Below, piece after piece: positions 1 to 10,357 of a stretch of 64,000 nt of DNA (position 1 is the first letter of the stretch; every line of letters begins with the position of its first letter). The stretch is from JACVRW01 sp963728495 (GTDB lineage: Bacteria > Actinomycetota > Thermoleophilia > Solirubrobacterales > Thermoleophilaceae). Under the pieces are notes generated by a model. It worked only from the letters and a program-made list of their open reading frames with translations, was not told the DNA's origin and searched no databases. The stretch spans positions 62,001 to 126,000 of the forward strand of contig CAVSKI010000009.1 in the NCBI GenBank assembly GCA_963728495.1, written 5' to 3'. The translations under genes and the position numbers were made by a program.

Positions 1-2
1 TG

Positions 3-1592
3 GCCTACACGGCGGGCAGCATCAAGGTGCTCGTGGACGCCGGCGTGGTGCGCCCGATTCGGCCCGACCGGCTGCTGCTCGTGCTGCAGACGCTGGCCCG
101 CTGGGGGCGCAGCGCCGCCGCGGGCACGATCACGCTGGCCGCCCGCTACCCCGACGAGAAGGCCATCATCGATGAGCTGGGCACGCTCACCTACGCCGAG
201 CTGCACACGCGCACCAACGCGCTGGCGCACTCGCTCTCCGACATGGGGATCGGTGAGGGCGACGGCGTGGCCATCATGTGCCGCAACCACCGGGGCTTCA
301 TCGAGGCCACCGTTGCCGTGTCGAAGCTGGGGGCGGATGCGCTCTACCTCAACACCGCCTTCGCCGGTCCGCAGCTCACGGAGGTGGTGGGGCGCGAGAA
401 GCCCAAGGCGATCGTGTACGACGAGGAGTTCGGCGATCTGCTCGCCGACGCCGGCCGGCGGCGCAAGCGCGTCGTCGCCTGGCACGACTCGGAGCGCCTG
501 GCCGACCCCACGCTCGACGAGCTCATCACCGCCGGCTCGTCGAACGACTTGACGCCGCCCGAGCGCGAGGGTCGAAGCGTCATCCTCACGAGCGGCACGA
601 CCGGCTCGCCCAAGGGCGCATCGCGGGGCAACCCCCAGTCGCTCGATCCGGTGGTGTCGCTGCTGTCGAGGATCCCGCTGCGCACCCGCCAGGTCACCCA
701 CATCGCGGCGCCGCTCTTTCACTCCTGGGGCTTCGCGCACTTTTCCCTCGGCCTCATCCTCGGCTCGACCTTCGTGCTGCGGCGGAAGTTCGATCCCGAG
801 GGCGCCCTGGCCGCGGTGTCGCGCTACCGCTGCGACTCGCTTGTGGTGGTGCCCGTGATGATGCAGCGGATCATGGAGCTGCCCGAGGACAAACGGGCGC
901 GCTACGACCTCTCCTCGCTCAAGGCGGTGGCGGCCAGCGGCTCGGCCCTGCCTGGCGACCTCGCGCTCGACTGGATGGACGCCGTGGGTGACACGCTCTA
1001 CAACCTCTACGGGTCGACCGAGGTGGCCTGGGCGTCCATCGCGACCCCGGCCGATATGCGGGCCGCGCCCGGGACCGCCGGCAAGCCGCCGCGGGGCACG
1101 ATCGTCAAGCTCTACGACGAGGCGGGCGCCGAGGTGAAGCAGGGGGAGACGGGGCGCATCTTCGTCGGCAACGAGATGCTCTTCGAGGGCTACACCGGGG
1201 GCGGCTCGAAGGACGTGATCGACGGGCTGATGGCCACCGGTGACGTCGGTCGCTTGGACGAGGAGGGTCGTCTGTTCGTCGAGGGCCGCGACGACGAGAT
1301 GATCGTGTCCGGCGGGGAGAACGTGTTCCCGAAGGAGATCGAGGACACACTCGCACGTCACGAGGCCGTGGCCGACGTGGCGGCGATCGGCGTCGAGGAC
1401 AAGGACTTCGGCCAGCGCCTGCGGGCCTTCGTGGTGCTGGAGAAGGGCAGGGAAGTAAGCGCGGAGGACCTCAAGGGACACGTGAAGCAGAACCTCGCGC
1501 GCTACAAGGTGCCGCGCGAGATCGTCTTCCTCGACGAGCTCCCGCGCAACGCCACCGGCAAGGTGCTCAAGCGGGAGCTGAAGGACGCCTGA
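3..1592 (+). CDS. acyl-CoA synthetase / AMP-dependent ligase (5' partial)
   Basis: This is an ANL-superfamily enzyme that activates a carboxylic acid (probably a fatty acid) to its acyl-AMP and then acyl-CoA in the cytoplasm. The frame stays open to the left edge, so the true start lies before the window; a GTG at 27 is only an internal candidate. Visible motifs are the P-loop-like ILTSGTTGSPKG (near residue 190 from that GTG), the LYGSTEVAW adenylate-binding motif, the GDVGRLDEEGRLFVEGR hinge with the GGENVFPKEIED stretch, and the C-terminal PRNATGKVLKREL carrying the catalytic lysine. Substrate cannot be read from sequence. Beta-oxidation-type neighbours (thiolase, ETF genes) fit lipid or branched-chain acid catabolism. 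Confidence 0.9.
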   Translation, partial: AYTAGSIKVLVDAGVVRPIRPDRLLLVLQTLARWGRSAAAGTITLAARYPDEKAIIDELGTLTYAELHTRTNALAHSLSDMGIGEGDGVAIMCRNHRGFIEATVAVSKLGADALYLNTAFAGPQLTEVVGREKPKAIVYDEEFGDLLADAGRRRKRVVAWHDSERLADPTLDELITAGSSNDLTPPEREGRSVILTSGTTGSPKGASRGNPQSLDPVVSLLSRIPLRTRQVTHIAAPLFHSWGFAHFSLGLILGSTFVLRRKFDPEGALAAVSRYRCDSLVVVPVMMQRIMELPEDKRARYDLSSLKAVAASGSALPGDLALDWMDAVGDTLYNLYGSTEVAWASIATPADMRAAPGTAGKPPRGTIVKLYDEAGAEVKQGETGRIFVGNEMLFEGYTGGGSKDVIDGLMATGDVGRLDEEGRLFVEGRDDEMIVSGGENVFPKEIEDTLARHEAVADVAAIGVEDKDFGQRLRAFVVLEKGREVSAEDLKGHVKQNLARYKVPREIVFLDELPRNATGKVLKRELKDA

Positions 1593-1675
1593 TCGGGCTC
1601 AGGTCATCTGGTCGCTTACGAGCCGTCGGTTGTGGGTATCCGTAGTGAACTGTCGAGGGAAGGGAGTTGGGGGTT

Positions 1676-2230
1676 ATGAGTACTGGGGTCATCATCGCAA
1701 TAGTCGTGGCCGCATTGATCGTGCTGGCGCTGGTCGTTCTGCTCAGCCGCAAGGGACGCGAGCGCAAGTTGGAGTCCAATCGCCAGGAGGCGCGCGAGCT
1801 GCGGCGCGGGGCGGAGGTCGACCGCGCTTCTGCCGACAAGACGCAGGCCGAAGCCGACATGAAGGCGGCGGAGGCACGCCGCCACGACGCCGAGGCCCGC
1901 GAGAGCGCGGCGGCTGCCGAAGAGCAGCAGCGCGAAGCGCGGGAACGCCACCTCGAGGCGGCACGGCTCGATCCCGACGTCGACGAGAGCGCGGCCGCGG
2001 AGGAGTACGACCAGGAGCAGGGTCGCAAACACGGCATCACGTCGCACGGCTACGAGTCCGACGCCCCCTCAGGCGATCGCGACCACGACGGCGTCGCCGA
2101 TCGGGGCGACGAGCGAGTCGAGCACTACGAGCGGACCGAGACCGCCGGCGCCGAGCGCGAACGCGTGTACGAGCAGGACGACAGCGGCGATGTGGTGCGC
2201 GACGAGGAGAGCCGGCGCCCGCGCACCTAA
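1676..2230 (+). CDS. membrane-anchored charged coiled-coil protein, unknown function
   Basis: A 184-residue protein with one N-terminal hydrophobic segment (about residues 4-23, rich in I/V/A/L), then a basic stop-transfer stretch. A long Ala/Arg/Glu-rich region (about 25-110) should form a helical coiled coil. The acidic, disordered-looking tail has several Asp/Glu-Arg runs. ATG 1676 was chosen because a GGGAG sits about 9 bases upstream and the hydrophobic segment starts straight after it; a TTG at 1667 is in frame. The arrangement suggests a cytoplasmic or wall-facing domain tethered to the membrane. I recognise no family and assign no function. It is convergent with the transglycosylase-like remnant and pepA, ending 4 bases inside the remnant. 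Confidence 0.6.
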   Translation: MSTGVIIAIVVAALIVLALVVLLSRKGRERKLESNRQEARELRRGAEVDRASADKTQAEADMKAAEARRHDAEARESAAAAEEQQREARERHLEAARLDPDVDESAAAEEYDQEQGRKHGITSHGYESDAPSGDRDHDGVADRGDERVEHYERTETAGAERERVYEQDDSGDVVRDEESRRPRT

Positions 2231-2433
2231 CCGCACACGGGCCAGTGGCCCGCGCCGTGCCGGCTCAGCAACAGCCACGCCCGCCAGGTCTGTTCACCGC
2301 GTGAGGCAGCGGCAGGGTCGCCCCTGCCGCCGACCACGCGCCAGGTCGAGAACGAGAACTGGTAGAGGCCGCGATAAATCCCGCCGCCTCCGACGGCGCG
2401 CGGGTTGTTGTGCGACTCGCACGCGCAGCGAGC
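2227..2433 (-). pseudogene. transglycosylase-like (Rpf-type) domain remnant without start codon
   Basis: Directly behind the pepA stop (TAG at 2436-2434), in the same frame, the minus strand encodes 68 residues that match the transglycosylase-like domain of resuscitation-promoting-factor-type wall hydrolases. Recognisable pieces are CESHNNPRAV with the expected catalytic Glu, GGGIYRGLYQFSFSTW, GGRGDPAAAS, EQTWRAWLLLSR and the closing HWPVCG followed by a stop. There is no start codon, signal peptide or ribosome site in the frame before the domain. It therefore looks like the 3' end of an exported hydrolase gene whose front was lost, or a domain reached only by readthrough of pepA. A perfect 9-bp hairpin (2309-2317 / 2322-2330) lies inside it. 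Confidence 0.65.
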
Positions 2434-3882
<1,449 letters not shown>

Positions 3883-3964
3883 GCGCGAGGACTCTATGCG
3901 ACGAGCGAGAGGTGCCCGGATACAGTGGGGTCGCCCCTCCCAGTCCAGCAAGGAGTCCGACTCG

Positions 3965-5149
3965 ATGCCCAAGACCGTGATCCTCGGCGCCGCCCGAACG
4001 CCCTTCGGGAAGATGGGCGGCGGCCTGTCGTCGCTCGACGCAACGGATCTCGGCGGCACGGCGATCGCGGCCGCGCTCGAGCGTTCCGAGGTGGCTCCCG
4101 AGCAGGTGCAGCACGTGGTCTACGGCCAGGTGCTGCAGGCCGGCCAGGGCCAGATCCCGTCGCGTCAGGCCCAGATCAAGGCGGGCATCCCCAAGGAGGT
4201 CTCCAGCGAGACCGTGAACAAGGTCTGCGCCTCGGGGCTGCGCTCGGCCGGCATGGTCGACCAGGCCGTACGCGCCGGTGACCTCGACCTGGCGGTGGCC
4301 GGCGGCATGGAATCGATGTCGAACGCTCCGTACCTGCTCCAGCAGGCTCGCTTCGGATATCGCATGGGCGATGCCAAGGCGCTCGACTCGATGATGCATG
4401 ACGGCCTGACCAACCCGTTCAGCGGCAAGGGCATGGGCGAGGAGGCCGACGAGGTCGGCGGGGAGCTGGAGATCACGCGCGCGGACATGGACAAGTTCGC
4501 GCTGCGCTCGCACGAGTTGGCCGTGCAGGCCACCGACGAGGGCCGCCTGCCCGAGGAGATCGTGGCGGTCACGGTCTCCTCCAAGAAGGGCGACACGACC
4601 GTGGAGATCGACGAGGCGCCGCGGCGCGAGTCCTCGCTGGAATCGCTGGCCAAGCTGCGCAGCGCGTTCAGCAAGGAAGGAGCCCACACCGCCGGCAATG
4701 CCCCCGGCGTCAACGACGGGGCCGGCGCGCTGGTGCTGGCCTCCGAGGAGTGGGCGAGCCGCAACGACCGCCCGCCGCTGGCCACGATCGTGGCCCAGGC
4801 AGCGGTCGCCGACGACTTTCCCTACCTGGCTCGCACGCCGGCCAACGCCACGAAGGCGGCGCTCGAGAAGGCCGGCCTCTCGGTGGACGACATCGAGCTC
4901 TTTGAGATCAACGAGGCGTTCGCCTCGGTGGCGCTCAACTCGATGCGCATGCTCGACGTGGACGAGTCGAAGGTCAACGTCAACGGCGGCGCGATCGCCC
5001 TGGGCCACCCGATCGGCGCCTCGGGCGCGCGCATTCTGATGACGCTGGCCAACGAGCTGCGCCGCCGCGGCGGCGGCCTGGGCGTGGCCGCGATCTGCTC
5101 GGGCGGGGGCCAGGGCGACGCGGTGATCCTCGAGGTCAATGGCGGCTGA
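3965..5149 (+). CDS. acetyl-CoA C-acyltransferase (thiolase)
   Basis: A 394-residue thiolase of typical length that condenses two acyl-CoAs or cleaves 3-ketoacyl-CoA. The acylated active-site Cys is in NKVCASGLRSAGM, the His in GGAIALGHPIGASGARI and the second Cys in CSGGGQG, so the catalytic set is complete. ATG 3965 follows an AAGGAG ribosome site (about 3950-3955). A longer in-frame extension upstream has no family support. The biosynthetic (acetoacetyl-CoA) versus degradative role cannot be settled here. It overlaps the downstream HAD gene by 11 bp, so the two are probably co-transcribed. Confidence 0.93.
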   Translation: MPKTVILGAARTPFGKMGGGLSSLDATDLGGTAIAAALERSEVAPEQVQHVVYGQVLQAGQGQIPSRQAQIKAGIPKEVSSETVNKVCASGLRSAGMVDQAVRAGDLDLAVAGGMESMSNAPYLLQQARFGYRMGDAKALDSMMHDGLTNPFSGKGMGEEADEVGGELEITRADMDKFALRSHELAVQATDEGRLPEEIVAVTVSSKKGDTTVEIDEAPRRESSLESLAKLRSAFSKEGAHTAGNAPGVNDGAGALVLASEEWASRNDRPPLATIVAQAAVADDFPYLARTPANATKAALEKAGLSVDDIELFEINEAFASVALNSMRMLDVDESKVNVNGGAIALGHPIGASGARILMTLANELRRRGGGLGVAAICSGGGQGDAVILEVNGG

Positions 5150-5906
5150 GCCCAAGGCCGCCGCCTTCTTCGATCTGGACAAGACTCTGATCGAGGGCTC
5201 CAGCGCCCTGCACTTCGCACGCGCGGCCTACAAGCGCGGGATGATCTCGCGCAGCGGGCTGATCCGCGGCGTGTACGCGAACCTGAAGTTCCGCGTGCAG
5301 GGCTCGACCGACGAGAAGACCGAGGAGCTGCGCCAGGGAATACTCGACGCGATCGCCGGCCAGCGGGTGATCGATCTCCAGCGCCTGGGCCCCGATGTGC
5401 TGGCCGGAATCCTGCCCCTTATCTACAAGCAGGTGCTGGAGGAGGCCTGGGCTCACCAGGACGCCGGGCGACCCGTCTACATAGTCACCGCCGCCTCGCA
5501 CGAGCTGGCCGAGGTGCTGGCTGCCGTGCTGGTGCTCGACGGCGGCATCGGAATGCGCTCGGAGGTGCGCGACGGCGTGTATACCGGCGAGCCCGACGGG
5601 CCGTTCACCTACCGCGATGGCAAGGCCGCGGCGATCACCGAGCTGGCCCGCCGCGAGGGCATCGACCTCGCCGCCTCCTACGCCTACTCGGACTCCGAGT
5701 CCGATCTGCCCATGATGCGCGCGGTCGGCCACCCGGTGGCGGTCAACCCCGACTCCGCGCTGGCCAAGGTCGCGCGCCAGGAGGGCTGGCGCGTGATGCG
5801 CTTCGACCGGCTGGGGCCGATCCTGAAGATCGGCGCCGGTGTGCTTGCCGTGGGGCTCGTGGGCGGAGGCGGCGGTTACGCCGCCGCTCGAGCGCGCGGG
5901 ACGTAG
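5139..5906 (+). CDS. HAD-IB family hydrolase (SerB/PSPase-like phosphatase)
   Basis: A 255-residue HAD phosphatase. Motif I FFDLDKTLIEGSS near residue 11 carries the nucleophile Asp and the general acid Asp, and motif II is IVTAASHE. Motifs III and IV are the lysine in DGKAAAITEL followed by YSDSESDLPMMRAVG. The all-helical cap after motif I is typical of the IB subclass, which includes phosphoserine phosphatase and several lipid or acyl-phosphate phosphatases. The C-terminus ends in a hydrophobic Gly/Ala/Val segment (about 228-250) that may anchor it to the membrane. Its start lies inside the thiolase 3' end, and its tail overlaps the convergent glycosyltransferase by 31 bp. Substrate unknown. 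Confidence 0.85.
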   Translation: MAAEPKAAAFFDLDKTLIEGSSALHFARAAYKRGMISRSGLIRGVYANLKFRVQGSTDEKTEELRQGILDAIAGQRVIDLQRLGPDVLAGILPLIYKQVLEEAWAHQDAGRPVYIVTAASHELAEVLAAVLVLDGGIGMRSEVRDGVYTGEPDGPFTYRDGKAAAITELARREGIDLAASYAYSDSESDLPMMRAVGHPVAVNPDSALAKVARQEGWRVMRFDRLGPILKIGAGVLAVGLVGGGGGYAAARARGT

Positions 5907-7048
5907 CCGGCGATCTTCTCCAGCACCCCAACGGCCTCGTCTATCGGCGGAAGGGCACTGACCTCGGCCGCCAGCTCGCCGGCGGCGGCGCGGTAGGAGG
6001 GATCGCCGAGCAGCGTCGAGAGCGCCCGGCCGAGACGTGGCGCGGCGACCGGGCCGCCGTGCACAGCGATGCCCGCGCCCAGCGCATCCACCCGGTCGGC
6101 GTTCTGGGGTTGGTCGGCGAAAACCGGAAGCACGGCAAGCGGAATCCCCTGAGCCAGCGTCCCCAGCGTGGTGCCCGAGCCACCGTGGCAGGCGACGACG
6201 TCGGTGTGGGGGAGGACAGCCTGCTGGTCCACCCATTGCTCCACGTGCACGTTGGCGGGGACGGGCCCGAGCTCGGCCGGGGTGCGATGCGTTCCCACCG
6301 TGAACAAGACCCGTGCAGGCACGTCCTCGAGCGCATCGACCGCGGCGCGGAAGAGCTCGGGGAAGAAGTCCATCTGGGGTATCGCGGTGCCGAAGGTGAC
6401 GTAGGCGAGCGGGCGCGGGTCGCCGGGCCACCAGTCGGGCAGAGGCGGCGTCGGCCGCTCGGGAGTCCGAAAGCGGTGCGTCGAGGGCCCGCCGGCGTAG
6501 AAGGAGGGAGGGGCGAGCGACAGCTCCGGCAACCGGCCAAGGGCCTCCAGCGCGCTGTCCTGGGGAAGTCCCAGCTCGTGGCGCAGGTCGTCGAGGGCCC
6601 CGCCCAGCAAGGCGTGGAACTCGTGCTCCAGGCCGAGCGTCACGGCCACGCGCGCCTGCGGCACGCCATGCAGCTCGGCGGCCAGCGACGACGAGAGCTC
6701 ACCGGACTCGCCGACGATCAGGTCCGGGCGCCAGGTCTCCACCGCGGTGAGCATTCCCGGGAGCGCCGCCCGCGTGTAGAGGCGTCCGAACACCTCATGG
6801 ATGACGATCTCTTCCTTCTGCTCCGGCGAGGCGCGTTCGACGCGCTCCCAGATCGGACCCGTTTCCTCCTCCGAGGGGTAGCCGATGGGCAGCCCCGCGA
6901 GCCCGGCTCCCTCGACGATGGGCAGAGCCTTGTCCGGCACCGCGATCCTCAGCTCGTGCCCGGCTCGGACGCAGGCTTCGGCGAACGGGATGAGCGGGCC
7001 AACGTGGCCGGCTCCCGCGGTGGAGCTCATCAGGATTCTCATTGACAT
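5876..7048 (-). CDS. glycosyltransferase, UGT/MGT (GT1-like) family
   Basis: About 390 residues with the two-domain GT-B layout of macrolide- and sterol-type UDP-glycosyltransferases. The N-terminus MRILMSSTAGAGHVGPLIPF is the acceptor-domain entry. The C-terminal donor site shows VEQWVDQQAVLPHTDVVACHGGSGTTLGTLAQGIPLAVLPVFADQPQNADRV in pieces, including the HGGSGT motif and the DQPQNA end of the signature. ATG 7048 (MSMRIL) is preferred over the GTG/ATG at 7117 because the canonical N-terminus begins here and AAGGT lies about 10 bases upstream. It probably glycosylates a small lipophilic molecule. No biosynthetic partner genes are adjacent. Convergent with the HAD gene, divergent from icmA. 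Confidence 0.88.
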   Translation of the reverse strand: MSMRILMSSTAGAGHVGPLIPFAEACVRAGHELRIAVPDKALPIVEGAGLAGLPIGYPSEEETGPIWERVERASPEQKEEIVIHEVFGRLYTRAALPGMLTAVETWRPDLIVGESGELSSSLAAELHGVPQARVAVTLGLEHEFHALLGGALDDLRHELGLPQDSALEALGRLPELSLAPPSFYAGGPSTHRFRTPERPTPPLPDWWPGDPRPLAYVTFGTAIPQMDFFPELFRAAVDALEDVPARVLFTVGTHRTPAELGPVPANVHVEQWVDQQAVLPHTDVVACHGGSGTTLGTLAQGIPLAVLPVFADQPQNADRVDALGAGIAVHGGPVAAPRLGRALSTLLGDPSYRAAAGELAAEVSALPPIDEAVGVLEKIAGYVPRARAAA

Positions 7049-7120
7049 CAGGTGATTGACCTTCGCGACGGGCGGCTTGCCCTTCTGTGAGAGAGGACAC
7101 ACCGGCCTAGACTTCATTCC

Positions 7121-8773
7121 ATGGCAGTCGAGCCGCGCGCCATGACCGACGCCGAGCGTTGGTTTCGCGAGAAGTACTCACGCACCGCCGAGCGCGAGGC
7201 GCTTTTCGAGACCCTGAGTGGCGAGCGGGTGGAGCCGTTGTACGGGCCCGAGGATGTGGGGGGGTTCGAGGAGCGGATCGGGTTTCCGGGCGAGTTTCCC
7301 TACACGCGCGGCGTCTACCCGTCGATGTATCGCGGGCGCCTGTGGACGATGCGCCAATTCGCCGGTTTTGGGACCGCGGAGGAGACCAACGAGCGCTTTC
7401 GCTACCTGCTCGACCACGGCCAGACGGGTCTGAGCACCGCGTTCGACATGCCGTCGCTGATGGGCCACGACTCTGACAGCCCGCGCAGCGAAGGCGAGGT
7501 GGGCCGGGAGGGGGTGGCGATCGACAGCCTCGACGACATGGACACGTTGTTCAGCGGGATCGACATGGGTTCGGTGTCCACGTCGATGACGATCAACGCG
7601 CCGGCGGCCGTGATGCTGGCCTTCTACGTCGTGGCGGCAGAGCGCCAGGGAGTGGCGGCGGAGCGACTGGCGGGCACCATCCAGACCGACATTCTCAAGG
7701 AGTACATCGCCCAGAAGGAGTGGTGTTTTCCGGTCGATCCGGCGATGCGGCTGGTGGGCGACATGGTTGCGTTCTGCGCCGAGCGGATGCCGCGCTGGCA
7801 TCCGATCTCGATTTCCGGCTACCACATCCGCGAGGCGGGCTCGACGGCTGCGCAGGAGCTGGCGTTCACGCTCAAGGACGGCTTCACCTATGTGGAGCAG
7901 GGCGTCGCCCGTGGGCTCGACGTGGACTCCTTCGCGCCGCGGCTCTCGTTCTTCTTCAACGCACACATCGACTTCTTCGAGGAGATCGCCAAGTACCGCG
8001 CGGCGCGGCGGATCTGGGCGCGCGAGCTCAGGGACACCTACGGCGCGCGCGATGAGCGGTCGCTGTTGATGCGCTTCCACACCCAGACCGCGGGGGTCTC
8101 GTTGACCGCCCAGCAGCCGCTCAACAACATCGTCCGCACGGCCACCGAGGCGTTGTCGGCGGTCTTGGGCGGCACCCAGTCGCTGCACACCAACAGCTTC
8201 GACGAGGCGTTGGCACTGCCGACCGAGGAAGCGGTGCGAGTGGCCCTGCGCACCCAGCAGATCATCGCCCACGAGACGGGGGTGGCGCACACGATCGACC
8301 CGCTGGGCGGCTCCTACTTCGTGGAGGCGCTCACCGACCGGCTGGAGGCCGCGGCCTACGAGTACTTCACCCGGATCGACGAGTTGGGTGGCATGGTCGA
8401 CGCGATCAAGCAGAACTACCCCCAGCGCGAGATCGCCGACGCCTCGTTTCGCCTCCAGGAGGAGATCGAGCGCCAGCAGCGCATCGTGGTGGGTGTCAAC
8501 CGCTACCAACAGGCCCCTGACCGCGAGCTCGAGCTGCTGCGCATTCCGCCCGAGCTCGAGCGTAAGCAGATCGGGCGCGTCCAGGCAGTGCGTGCCGCAC
8601 GCGACAGCGCCGCCGCCGAGGCCACCCTGTCGGCGCTGCGTGAGGCCGCCGCGACCGAGCGGAACCTGATGCCGCCGCTGATCGAAGCCGCGCGCGCCCA
8701 CGTCACCGAGGGCGAGATCATCCAATCGCTCCAGCGCGTGTTCGGCACCTACACCGAAACACCAGTCTTCTAA
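7121..8773 (+). CDS. icmA: isobutyryl-CoA mutase-type large (catalytic) subunit
   Basis: A 550-residue TIM-barrel subunit of an adenosylcobalamin-dependent acyl-CoA mutase, lacking a fused B12 domain. Family landmarks are YPSMYRGRLWTMRQFAGF, LSTAFDMPSLMGHDSD, TIQTDILKEY, ISISGYHIREAGSTA and TAGVSLTAQQPLNNIVR. Two substrate-defining residues differ from methylmalonyl-CoA mutase: the Tyr89 equivalent is Phe (F80) and the Arg207 equivalent is Gln (Q198). These are the residues and numbers known for isobutyryl-CoA mutase IcmA. Such enzymes interconvert isobutyryl-CoA and n-butyryl-CoA. The small B12 subunit is encoded at 11162. The start is either ATG 7121 or ATG 7142; neither has a clear ribosome site. 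F80/Q198 numbering assumes 7121. Confidence 0.88.
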   Translation: MAVEPRAMTDAERWFREKYSRTAEREALFETLSGERVEPLYGPEDVGGFEERIGFPGEFPYTRGVYPSMYRGRLWTMRQFAGFGTAEETNERFRYLLDHGQTGLSTAFDMPSLMGHDSDSPRSEGEVGREGVAIDSLDDMDTLFSGIDMGSVSTSMTINAPAAVMLAFYVVAAERQGVAAERLAGTIQTDILKEYIAQKEWCFPVDPAMRLVGDMVAFCAERMPRWHPISISGYHIREAGSTAAQELAFTLKDGFTYVEQGVARGLDVDSFAPRLSFFFNAHIDFFEEIAKYRAARRIWARELRDTYGARDERSLLMRFHTQTAGVSLTAQQPLNNIVRTATEALSAVLGGTQSLHTNSFDEALALPTEEAVRVALRTQQIIAHETGVAHTIDPLGGSYFVEALTDRLEAAAYEYFTRIDELGGMVDAIKQNYPQREIADASFRLQEEIERQQRIVVGVNRYQQAPDRELELLRIPPELERKQIGRVQAVRAARDSAAAEATLSALREAAATERNLMPPLIEAARAHVTEGEIIQSLQRVFGTYTETPVF

Positions 8774-8798
8774 CTCGTACCCGCGTCCAGGGCGATCG

Positions 8799-8822
8799 CC
8801 GCCCGCTCAGTTCTGCGGGCGG
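8799..8822 (+). terminator. GC-rich hairpin after icmA, terminator-like
   Basis: Perfect 8-bp stem CCGCCCGC / GCGGGCGG with an 8-base loop, 25 bases behind the icmA stop. There is no strict U-tract after it, though a TTT occurs about 10 bases on. It may end icmA transcription before the exported-protein genes. Confidence 0.45.
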
Positions 8823-8884
8823 TAAACCGATCTTTGGCTACGTCCCCTCCGTGCCGCGGAACCCCTGACCCCGCGAGGCACGAA

Positions 8885-10316
8885 ATGATCCGTATTCCCG
8901 TTGTTCTGGCCACGGCGGCGTTGCTGCTGTGCGCAGTGCCGGCCCAGGCCGCCAGCGAGTCCGGCGATGCCGGCGATCTGCCCTCCACGGCCCAGGACCT
9001 ATCGGCCGCCGGCGTCATGCAGATCGATGGTGCGTTCGAGAGTGCCACCGACGTCGACATGTACAGGCTGTGCCTGCCCGGCGGCCGAACGTTCTCAGCC
9101 TCCACGGTTGGCGGAGCCGCGGTCGACACCCAGCTCTTTCTCTTCGACTCCGCTGGCCTCGGGGTGTATGGCAACGACGATTCGGGCGGCACCCGGCAAT
9201 CACTGCTGCCCGCCGGTCATCCACTGACTCCGCAGGCCGCGGGCCAGTACCACCTCGCGGTGGGTCCCTTCAACCGCGACCCGAGCAGCCCAGAAGGCTC
9301 GATCTTCCCGGCGCTCGGAACGGTGCTCGCGCCCACCGAGGCGGGAGCGGCGCAGCCGGTGAGCGAGTGGACCGGGCGGCTGAGCGGCGGCGGGCCCTAC
9401 CGAGTCACGCTGACCGGGGCCACCTGTACGCCTCCCGACACCACCGCGCCGACCGTCGACCTGCGCAGCCCGCTCGACGGCGCCCAGGTGGCCCGCGGAG
9501 GAGAGGTCAAGGCCAACTTCTCCTGCGCCGACGAGGCCGGCGGCTCTGGGCTCGCGTCCTGTGTGGGCTCGGTGGCTGACGGCGCGCTGCTCGACACGTC
9601 GGTGCTCGGACCGGTGGGGGTGACGGTCACCGCTCGCGACGCCGCGGGCAACGAAACCGTGGTCACCCACACGGTCACCGTCGTGGCGCGCGACGAGTCG
9701 GCCCCGGCCGTGGACCTGCGCAGTCCGCTCGAAGGCGTCGTGTACCTGCTCGAGGAGCACGTGGTAGCCGATTACGGCTGCGCCGACGAGTTCGGAGGGT
9801 CGGGGCTGGTCTCGTGCGTGGGGACGGTGGCCGACGGCGCCGTCGTCGACACGAGCTCAGTCGGCGAGCGAAGCTTCCGTGTCGACGCCTCGGACGTCGC
9901 GGGCAACACCGCCGTGGCACGAAGCGTCTACCGGGTGGTCTACGACTTCGACGGCTTCCTCTGGCCGGTGCGCAACCGGCCGTACGCCAATCGCTGGGTG
10001 GCGGGTGTGCCGGTCCCCATTCGCTTCGAGCTGGGCGGAGACCAGGGCCTCGACGTGGTCGAGGACGGCTGGCCGCAGGTGGCGGAGATTGCCTGCGGCT
10101 CCCACGAGGAGCCGGCGAGCGGCGAGCCGGCCCGTCACCCGCGCTGGTTTCGCGAGCTCGTGTTCCGCAAGCGCAGGGCGCGCTACGTGTTCCTGTGGCG
10201 CACCCGGCGCGACTGGGCCGGCAGCTGCCGCCAGTTCATGCTCCGACTCGACGACGGCACGGTCCAGGCGCGCCGACTTCGAGTTCGGAGGCCGCCGGCG
10301 CGGGCTCTTCTTCTGA
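8885..10316 (+). CDS. secreted PPC/Ig-like protein with C-terminal PxKF domain (frameshifted)
   Basis: An exported protein of about 476 residues once one base is removed near 10,267. It has a signal peptide (MIRIPVVLATAALLLCAVPAQAA) and a pre-peptidase C-terminal-like beta domain (about 35-170, VDMYRLCLPGG, GNDDSGG). Two tandem Ig/HYR-like repeats follow, each with a SCADE..GGSGL.SCVG Cys pair. The PxKF domain begins near FLWPVRNRP with VPVPIRFELGGDQGLD and WAGSCRQFMLRLDDGTV. The expected ending RADFEF lies one frame over and reaches a stop at 10,316. In the raw sequence the frame runs on into the next gene, giving a spurious 756-residue fusion. Probably a surface adhesin or scaffold; no enzyme motif seen. 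ATG 8885 gives the clean signal peptide. Confidence 0.7.
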
Positions 10317-10357
10317 ACCTTTCCGCAGTTGGGCTGCGACATGTAGCCTCCTGGGCC

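Noticed and set aside
7121..8773. Methylmalonyl-CoA mutase
   Set aside because: Tyr89 and Arg207 equivalents are Phe and Gln, and the B12 domain is a separate small protein, both features of isobutyryl-CoA mutase.
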